From DATJJW01 sp035491935 (lineage in GTDB: Bacteria > Pseudomonadota > Alphaproteobacteria > ATCC43930 > CGMCC-115725): a stretch of 11,196 nt of DNA. The position numbers and the translations under genes were made by a program. The notes under the pieces were generated by a model that had not been told where the DNA came from, made no database searches, and worked only from the letters and a program-made list of their open reading frames with translations. The stretch spans positions 1 to 11,196 of the forward strand of contig DATJJW010000094.1 in the NCBI GenBank assembly GCA_035491935.1, written 5' to 3'. Shown here in pieces: positions 6,703-11,196 of the stretch. Every line of letters starts with the position of its first letter. The first letter of the stretch is position 1.

Positions 6703-7591
6703 CCGCCAGTCTCGTGGCGGTGCGCTTGGCCCGGCGCATGGCGCCGATGACGGTGGCTTTGGACCGGTCGAGCAGCATCGATTGCCCCGGCGCACGCGGG
6801 TTCATGCCCAGACGGCGCAGCAGGTAGTTGGCGTGGTGGACATCGGCATGATGCCAGCGCGGCAGTTCCATGTTGAGGCTGAGCGTCACCGAGACATTGT
6901 CGTGGTTCTGCACCCAGTGCGCGGCGTATGACGGCACATGCACCGCATCGCCCGGGCCCAAGGCGAATTTCCGAGCCCGTTCCTCGGCATGAGGCTTGTA
7001 GGTGCCGGCGCTGATGCTGTGGCCGTGATAGGCCTCGATCTCGTGCTCGGTGGTGATGCTGCGGTCGGCCGGGTCGCAGACCCACAGATCCTTCGTGCCC
7101 TGGATCTGGACGACGACATTGAACTCGGCGTCGAAATGATAGGGCGTCTTGCGGCCGGGCGAAGTGATGAAGACCAGCATCTCGGCCCGGCTCAGCATGC
7201 GCGATAGCTCTGGTCCGGCGGTCTCGCGTACGAAGGCTTCGTATTCGTCCAGTACCGCCTTGTAGGCCGGGTCCTTTTCGACGTGCTTCATGACGACCCA
7301 GGCCTTGGCCGTCTCGATCCGGTCGATCAGCCGTGGGATCGGCATGTCGGGCATTGGCACCGTGCCCCATTTGTCGGTGAGGCTGAGATCGCCGGCATCG
7401 GCCCACAGGTCGCCCCGACGCTTGGCGGCCGCCTCGGCCACACGGGTCAATGCTTCGATCGTGAAGAGCGGGTGGTCGGCCAACGGGTGGCGGATGGCGA
7501 AAGCGTGATTCTGGAACATGGTCCGCGCGGATGCAGCAGCTTCCATCGCGCGCCAGCCTCCCGCGGGCGGGCTATCCGATCTCATCAACAT
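6695..7591 (-). CDS. JmjC/cupin-type Fe(II)/2-oxoglutarate-dependent oxygenase, FIH-like active site
   Basis: The 298-residue protein is a soluble JmjC/cupin-like oxygenase. The core is TPYHFDAEFN then VVVQIQGTKDLWVCDP, and further on GPGDAVHVPSYAAHWVQN. His152, Asp154 and His225 form the expected HxD...H iron triad. The spacings match human FIH at several positions I recall: Thr149 (FIH Thr196), Asn158 (Asn205), Lys167 (Lys214, which binds 2-oxoglutarate) and Asn240 (Asn294). This suggests hydroxylation of a protein or small molecule, not merely a cupin fold; the FIH Trp296 position is not conserved. The substrate is unknown. The ATG at 7591 has GGGGG 9 bases upstream; Met3 and Met16 are alternative starts. 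It lies 40 bases after the flippase gene on the same strand and is probably co-transcribed, suggesting a role in surface glycan or envelope modification (inference). Confidence 0.83.
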   Translation of the reverse strand: MLMRSDSPPAGGWRAMEAAASARTMFQNHAFAIRHPLADHPLFTIEALTRVAEAAAKRRGDLWADAGDLSLTDKWGTVPMPDMPIPRLIDRIETAKAWVVMKHVEKDPAYKAVLDEYEAFVRETAGPELSRMLSRAEMLVFITSPGRKTPYHFDAEFNVVVQIQGTKDLWVCDPADRSITTEHEIEAYHGHSISAGTYKPHAEERARKFALGPGDAVHVPSYAAHWVQNHDNVSVTLSLNMELPRWHHADVHHANYLLRRLGMNPRAPGQSMLLDRSKATVIGAMRRAKRTATRLAGR

Positions 7592-7631
7592 GTAATGTGT
7601 CCCCCAGATCGTGAAGTGTGACTGTCGTCCC

Positions 7632-9194
7632 CTATGACACCGACGGCGTTGGCCGTGCCCCGAAACGGCTACGCAGTGCGCGGCGGACCGCGGCTACCTC
7701 ATCCGGCACCAGGATCACCAGCGCCAGACCGAACAGCCCGATGCCGACGGGCACGTCGATGGCAAGTTGCGTTAGGCTATGCATGGCGGCGCTTTGCTGG
7801 CCGACCAGAAGAAACAGTGCGAATGCCATGATCGAGGCGGCAGTGACGGGTGCCCAGAGCTTGCCCAGCATCGCTGCCGGCTTGATCCCGGCCAGCCGGG
7901 CCAGGAGCCAGAAGGCATAGGGCACCATGGCGAAGGCGCGCAGCACCTGGGCCACGGCGACCGCGACGACGCCCCAAGGGGCGGCAAGCGCGGTGACGCC
8001 GGCGCTGGCCGCGACCTCGATCATGCTGAAGAGCTGCAACTGTCCCGGGCGGCCGCAGGCGGTCAGTGCCGGCCACAGGAAGACGACGCAGCACATCGGC
8101 ACGGCGGAGATCGACATGATGGTGAGCAGCTTCGCCGCCGGCAGCCATTGCGGTCCGAAGACGAGGGTGACCGTGGGGGCGGCGAGCGCACCCAGGCCGA
8201 AGAACGCGCCCATGCCGATCATGGAGATGGCGCCGGTCATATGCAGATATGTGGCGGTGAAACGCTCGCGGTCGTCGAGCGTGATGCTGAAGGCGCGCAG
8301 CGCCACCCTCAGCAGCGGCATGATGGTGAATTGGGTCACGACATCGTAGAGCCGCTGCGCCAGGCGATAGAAGCCCACGGCGGCACTGCCGCAGAAGGCG
8401 CCCAGCACCATGATCACGACCGTGCCGGTCAGCTGATGGCAGATGGTGCTGCCGGTCACCTTCATGCCGAACCAGAGGAGATCGCGGCATTCGGCGCGGG
8501 AGAATTGCCAGCGCGGTATCCAGGGCGCCACCGACCAGAGCATGATCGTCGAGGCCAGCATCGCGACCAGGCGCTGGGCGACCAGCGCCCAGATGCCGAA
8601 GCCGGCGAAGGCCAGGATCACGGCGGCAAAACCGCCGGCGAAAGTCGAGGTCATCGAACGATAGGCCAGTGTGCGGAAGCCGAATTCGCGCGACACCCGG
8701 GCGAAGGGCACGATGCCCAGCGTACTCAAGAGGAAGAGCGGCGACATCGCGTCGACGATCGTCTCCAGATCCGGCATCTCGTAGAACAAGGCCAGCGGAT
8801 GGGCGAGGGCGATCACCACCGCCGCCATCCCCAGACCCAACGCCAGATTGGCCCAGAAGGCGGTGCTGTAGGTACGATCGGTCGGACTTTCGTGGCGGAT
8901 CAGCGTATCGGCCAGCCCGCCATCGGAGATCAGCACCGACATGTCGATGAACACCGTGGCGAGCGTCACCACGCCGATCGCCGTAGGCGCGATGTGCCGG
9001 ACCACCAGCACGAAGACGGCGAAGGAGATCAGCCGCTCGCACAAGGTTGCGAGCAGGTTCCAGCCGGCGGCCGAGGCGACGCGCCGTTTAAGGCTTGGGC
9101 CGGATGCCGTCATATCGGCAGCTTCTATTTCATTACTTCCGGATTCCACGGGCGCAGGGTCCATAAGCTCGTCATCGACAGGTTCATGGGACAT
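7632..9194 (-). CDS. Lipopolysaccharide/oligosaccharide flippase (Wzx/PST-type, MOP superfamily)
   Basis: This is an integral inner-membrane protein of about 520 residues with roughly 12-14 hydrophobic segments across its length, starting with ATLCERLISFAVFVLVVRHI. Such proteins flip lipid-linked oligosaccharides to the periplasm. Family marks are the N-terminal SLKRRVASAAGWNLLA, RHIAPTAIGVVTLATVFID, SDGGLADTLIRHE, YSTAFWANLALG, REFGFRTLAYRSM, GAFCGSAAVGFYRLAQRLYD and LVFGPQWLPAA. An acidic tail of about 30 residues precedes the usual family start. ATG 9194 has AGGG 12 bases upstream; a start at Met28 of this ORF (9113) would remove the tail and cannot be excluded. No glycosyltransferase or polymerase genes are beside it, so its glycan is unknown. 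The oxygenase gene follows. A CtrA-type box lies about 63 bases upstream. Confidence 0.87.
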   Translation of the reverse strand: MSHEPVDDELMDPAPVESGSNEIEAADMTASGPSLKRRVASAAGWNLLATLCERLISFAVFVLVVRHIAPTAIGVVTLATVFIDMSVLISDGGLADTLIRHESPTDRTYSTAFWANLALGLGMAAVVIALAHPLALFYEMPDLETIVDAMSPLFLLSTLGIVPFARVSREFGFRTLAYRSMTSTFAGGFAAVILAFAGFGIWALVAQRLVAMLASTIMLWSVAPWIPRWQFSRAECRDLLWFGMKVTGSTICHQLTGTVVIMVLGAFCGSAAVGFYRLAQRLYDVVTQFTIMPLLRVALRAFSITLDDRERFTATYLHMTGAISMIGMGAFFGLGALAAPTVTLVFGPQWLPAAKLLTIMSISAVPMCCVVFLWPALTACGRPGQLQLFSMIEVAASAGVTALAAPWGVVAVAVAQVLRAFAMVPYAFWLLARLAGIKPAAMLGKLWAPVTAASIMAFALFLLVGQQSAAMHSLTQLAIDVPVGIGLFGLALVILVPDEVAAVRRALRSRFGARPTPSVS

Positions 9195-9256
9195 GCAATG
9201 CAAAAGCCCTTGCCGGCTTCGAACCGGAGCCTTAAAAAACGAGGCGGAGCGAAACG

Positions 9257-9276
9257 ATGGTTAATCTATCGTTAAC
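9257..9276 (-). promoter_or_regulatory. Putative CtrA-binding box upstream of the flippase
   Basis: On the minus strand 9275-9257 reads TTAACGATAGATTAACCAT. This is TTAA-N7-TTAACCAT, the known alphaproteobacterial CtrA consensus (TTAA-N7-TTAA, with the TTAACCAT half-site). The core is palindromic, so the plus strand also reads TTAA-N7-TTAAC. It is centred about 73 bases upstream of the flippase ATG and sits in an AT-rich island of otherwise GC-rich DNA. Binding is inferred; the match is directly visible. Confidence 0.65.
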
Positions 9277-9317
9277 ATGATTTTGCGACCGGACAAAGAG
9301 CCGTTAAGCGCGGTCAT

Positions 9318-9343
9318 CGAAAATTCTTCGGCCAGTGACCGAA
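9318..9343 (-). terminator. Weak intrinsic terminator after the DUF1289 gene
   Basis: Read on the minus strand, TTCGGTC (9343-9337), loop ACT and GGCCGAA (9333-9327) form a 7-bp stem with one G-T pair, followed by GAATTTTC. It starts 4 bases after the DUF1289 stop codon. The T-run is short and offset by three bases, so strength is uncertain, but it would separate the housekeeping run from the flippase promoter. Confidence 0.45.
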
Positions 9344-9347
9344 AGTT

Positions 9348-9536
9348 TCAATCCCAGGAGAAGGGAACCGTTCCGCCGCGTTGCGGTAAAAGCGTTAGAA
9401 TGCGCCGCTTTTCGTCATCGCCGAGAGTGCTCCAGCGCATGATCTCGTTTAGGTTGCGGCGGCAACCGAGACAAAGACCGCTCGTCTCGTCGAAGGTGCA
9501 CATCCGCGTGCAGGGCGAGGCGACGGATCCGGTCAA
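9348..9536 (-). CDS. DUF1289 family small four-cysteine protein (TTG start)
   Basis: This 62-residue protein matches the DUF1289 pattern: SPCTRMCTFDETSGLCLGC, then RRNLNEIMRWSTLGDDEKRR and a short tail. Four cysteines (9, 13, 22, 25) in a C-x3-C-x8-C-x2-C array could bind a metal; the function of the family is not established. The start is read as TTG at 9536-9534, because the SPC motif begins at residue 7 and the next Met (12) lies inside the cysteine array. The TTG overlaps the greB stop as TTGA, which implies translational coupling to greB. The Shine-Dalgarno is weak (GAGCGGAT), as often seen at coupled junctions. The family call is good; the exact start is inferred. Confidence 0.82.
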   Translation of the reverse strand: MTGSVASPCTRMCTFDETSGLCLGCRRNLNEIMRWSTLGDDEKRRILTLLPQRGGTVPFSWD

Positions 9537-10090
9537 ATCCGCTCGTAGCTGATCGAGACGATTTCCAATGCCTCGGGGCCGGTGGGTGTGCGCACCTCGA
9601 CCACATCGCCTTCGCGTGCCTTCAGCAGCGCACGTGCCACCGGCGAGATCCAGCTGATGAAGCCGCGATCGGAATCGAGCTCGTCGACGCCGACGATGGT
9701 AACGGTGTTTTCCAAACCCTTGGAGGTCTCATAGGTCACGGTGGCGCCGAAGAACACCTGCTCGTGGTTCTTCTGCAACGCCGGGTCGACGACCTCGGCT
9801 ATCTCCAGCCGCTTGGTCAGGAAGCGGATGCGCCGATCGATCTCGCGCAGGCGACGCTTGCCGTAGATGTAGTCGCCATTCTCGGAGCGGTCGCCATTGC
9901 CGGCAGCCCAGGAGACGATGTCGACGATCTTCGGCCGCTCCTCGCGCGCGAGCTGCTGCAGCTCGGCGCGCAAGGCCGCGAAGCCCTTGGGCGTGATGTA
10001 GTTCTTGGCACCGGCGGGTAGGGCGGGACCGTCCTGCTCCTCGCTATCCTCGCCGCTGCCGGAATCCTCGCGGGTGAAGGCCTTGCTCAA
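9533..10090 (-). CDS. greB: Transcript cleavage/elongation factor GreB (TTG start)
   Basis: GreB enters the RNA polymerase secondary channel and stimulates cleavage of backtracked RNA. The 185-residue protein has an N-terminal acidic extension, the start of the Gre coiled coil at YITPKGFAALRAELQQL (31-47), the coiled-coil tip NGDRSENGDY with Asp67 and Glu70 at the positions of E. coli GreB Asp41 and Glu44, the GreB block YGKRRLREIDRRIRFLTKRL, and a C-terminal FKBP-like domain (VTIVGVDELD, ISPVARALLKAREGD). MSKAFT is the typical N-terminus of this subgroup and is encoded from TTG at 10090-10088. The protein has no internal Met, so no ATG alternative exists within it. GGGA lies 8 bases upstream and AAGGAG 14. 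It follows bcp by 5 bases and overlaps the DUF1289 gene. Confidence 0.93.
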   Translation of the reverse strand: MSKAFTREDSGSGEDSEEQDGPALPAGAKNYITPKGFAALRAELQQLAREERPKIVDIVSWAAGNGDRSENGDYIYGKRRLREIDRRIRFLTKRLEIAEVVDPALQKNHEQVFFGATVTYETSKGLENTVTIVGVDELDSDRGFISWISPVARALLKAREGDVVEVRTPTGPEALEIVSISYERI

Positions 10091-10095
10091 AGGGT

Positions 10096-10563
10096 TTATC
10101 CCAGCTCCTTCGCCGCCGAGAGCACCTTGTCGACATGGCCCTCGACCCGCACCTTGTGCCAGGCGCCGCGCACGATGCCGTCCTGGTCGATAAGGAAGGT
10201 GGAGCGGTCTATGCCCATGTATTTCTTGCCGTAATTCATCTTCTCGACCCAGCTGCCATATGCCTCGATCACCTTGCCGTCGGGATCGCTGGCCAGGGTG
10301 AAGTTGAGGTTGTGCTTGGCCTTGAACTTGTCGTGGCTGCCGGGCGCGTCCTTGGAGATGCCGATGATTTCGGCATTGGCACCCGAGAAATCCGGCATCA
10401 GGTCGCGGAAACCGCAGGCTTCGGTCGTGCAGCCGGGGGTGTCGTCCTTCGGATAGAAATAGACGATGACCTTCTTGCCGCGAAGCGCGGACAGGCTGAC
10501 CGTGCCGCCGCCATCGGTGGGCAGGGTGAAGTCCGGGGCGGGGCTGCCGATCTCGACGGTCAT
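10096..10563 (-). CDS. bcp: Thioredoxin-dependent thiol peroxidase Bcp (peroxiredoxin Q)
   Basis: Bcp reduces hydrogen peroxide and organic hydroperoxides in the cytoplasm, using thioredoxin as the electron donor. It is 155 residues, full length. The active-site stretch YFYPKDDTPGCTTEACGFRD holds the peroxidatic Cys45 and the resolving Cys50, the same positions as in E. coli BCP. GSPAPDFTLP at the N-terminus and RSTFLIDQDG near residue 120 are further family marks. The ATG at 10563 has GGAG 11 bases upstream. It sits 44 bases after the glnE stop and 5 bases before greB, so the genes may be transcribed together. No OxyR-type site was recognised in the short upstream gap. Confidence 0.96.
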   Translation of the reverse strand: MTVEIGSPAPDFTLPTDGGGTVSLSALRGKKVIVYFYPKDDTPGCTTEACGFRDLMPDFSGANAEIIGISKDAPGSHDKFKAKHNLNFTLASDPDGKVIEAYGSWVEKMNYGKKYMGIDRSTFLIDQDGIVRGAWHKVRVEGHVDKVLSAAKELG

Positions 10564-10607
10564 GGCGTGGGATGCTCCGTTATCGTTTTGGGTCTCAAAT
10601 TCCGGCT

Positions 10608-11196
10608 TCAGGATAGGCCGGTTTCCGGTTTCGGCAAGACCGCAGCCGGCACGCCGATCAGGCGGTCATATATCGCCAGTGCCGTCAGCGCCGCCTGGTC
10701 GATGCGATGGGTACGCAAGGCGGGGTCGGCGATGCCCGTGGCGCGGGTCAGGAGCCGGTCGACGACATCGAGCGGCAAGCCCGCGCTTTCGGGCGCCTCC
10801 AGGGTCACCCGCAGCACGCCCTGCACCTGGTGCCACAGCGCCAACGCATCGAGCAGTGCCGCACCGGTATCCTCGGCCAGGATCTCGGCATCGATCAGGC
10901 GGCGCAGCACTTCGGCCGTGCCGGTGGCCAGGATCGCCGGCTCGGTCGAGGCGTGGCGCAGCAGCAGGTATTGCGTGATGAACTCGATATCGATCAGTCC
11001 GCCGCGCCGGTGCTTGCAATCCCAGAGGGCCGGCTGTTGGCGGTGTTGAGCCACCATGCGGTTGCGCATATGCGCCACATCGGCCAGCAGCTTGTCCGGG
11101 TCGCGCGGCCTGGTCAGCACGGCGCGGATATCGGCGGTCACGATCTGGCCCAGCATTTCGTCGCCGGTGATGACCCGCGCGCGGGTCAGCGCCATG
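10608..11196 (-). CDS. glnE: Glutamine synthetase adenylyltransferase/deadenylylase GlnE (C-terminal part)
   Basis: About the last 195 residues of GlnE are present; the gene runs off the right edge. GlnE adds and removes AMP on glutamine synthetase in response to PII and glutamine. The visible part begins MALTRARVITGDEML, an internal family block, so the ATG at 11195 is not the true start. It continues with HRRGGLIDIEFITQYLLLRH and a helical tail ending in LTALAIYDRLIGVPAAVLPK. This is the C-terminal part of the adenylyl-transferase half; the DxD catalytic motifs lie outside the window. Nothing in the part seen is broken. Followed by bcp on the same strand. Confidence 0.94.
   Translation of the reverse strand, partial: MALTRARVITGDEMLGQIVTADIRAVLTRPRDPDKLLADVAHMRNRMVAQHRQQPALWDCKHRRGGLIDIEFITQYLLLRHASTEPAILATGTAEVLRRLIDAEILAEDTGAALLDALALWHQVQGVLRVTLEAPESAGLPLDVVDRLLTRATGIADPALRTHRIDQAALTALAIYDRLIGVPAAVLPKPETGLS

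Noticed and set aside
9195..9203. TTG at 9203-9201 as the flippase start
   Set aside because: It has only three bases between AGGG and the codon, while ATG at 9194 in the same frame has a more workable spacing.
9210..9230. tRNA T-arm-like GGTTCGAAGCC on the minus strand
   Set aside because: The flanking bases do not form a 5-bp T-stem, and no acceptor, D or anticodon arms surround it.
7779..9275. A 498-codon plus-strand open frame opposite the flippase
   Set aside because: It is a shadow of the flippase on GC-rich DNA: the translation is dominated by Gly, Asp, His, Arg and Gln with no domain pattern, while the opposite strand encodes a recognisable membrane protein.
1..11196. Search for CRISPR arrays, insertion sequences, phage genes, toxin-antitoxin or defence genes
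   Set aside because: No regularly spaced repeats, transposase or integrase motifs, or known defence domains were seen on either strand; the genes are metabolic, envelope and housekeeping.

Overview
The window is GC-rich bacterial DNA with densely packed genes. Gene content, codon use, a glnE-bcp-greB-type housekeeping run and a CtrA-type box (TTAA-N7-TTAACC) point to an alphaproteobacterium, plausibly of the Rhodospirillales. The assignment below class level is inference only.

Region 1 (1-5853, plus strand) is a biotin-independent malonate decarboxylase operon in the order mdcA-C-D-E-G-B-H. MdcA is cut by the left edge. Most junctions are 4-base ATGA overlaps, so the genes are translationally coupled. 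MdcB makes the triphosphoribosyl-dephospho-CoA precursor and MdcG attaches the prosthetic group to the MdcC carrier protein. MdcH primes the carrier with malonyl groups. MdcA exchanges malonate for acetate on the carrier, and MdcD/MdcE decarboxylate malonyl-ACP to acetyl-ACP and CO2. No malonate transporter or regulator lies in the window; they may be further left.

Region 2 (5854-6664, plus strand) has a clear intrinsic-terminator hairpin that ends only 14 bases before the start of a metal-dependent class II aldolase/adducin-family gene. The hairpin either ends the mdc transcript or acts as a leader attenuator for the aldolase.

Region 3 (6695-9347, minus strand, convergent with the aldolase) holds a Wzx/PST-type polysaccharide flippase followed after 40 bases by a JmjC/cupin-type Fe(II)/2-oxoglutarate oxygenase. 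The oxygenase has the full FIH-like set of active-site positions. A near-consensus CtrA box sits about 63 bases upstream of the flippase start, suggesting cell-cycle control of a surface-glycan function.

Region 4 (9348-11196, minus strand) is a housekeeping run: the 3' end of glnE, then bcp, greB and a four-cysteine DUF1289 gene. The last two appear to use TTG start codons. A weak hairpin terminator follows.

No CRISPR array, insertion sequence, RNA gene or phage element was seen. I did not find an undescribed multi-gene system. The most unusual parts are the CtrA-box/flippase/FIH-like oxygenase unit and the terminator in the aldolase leader.
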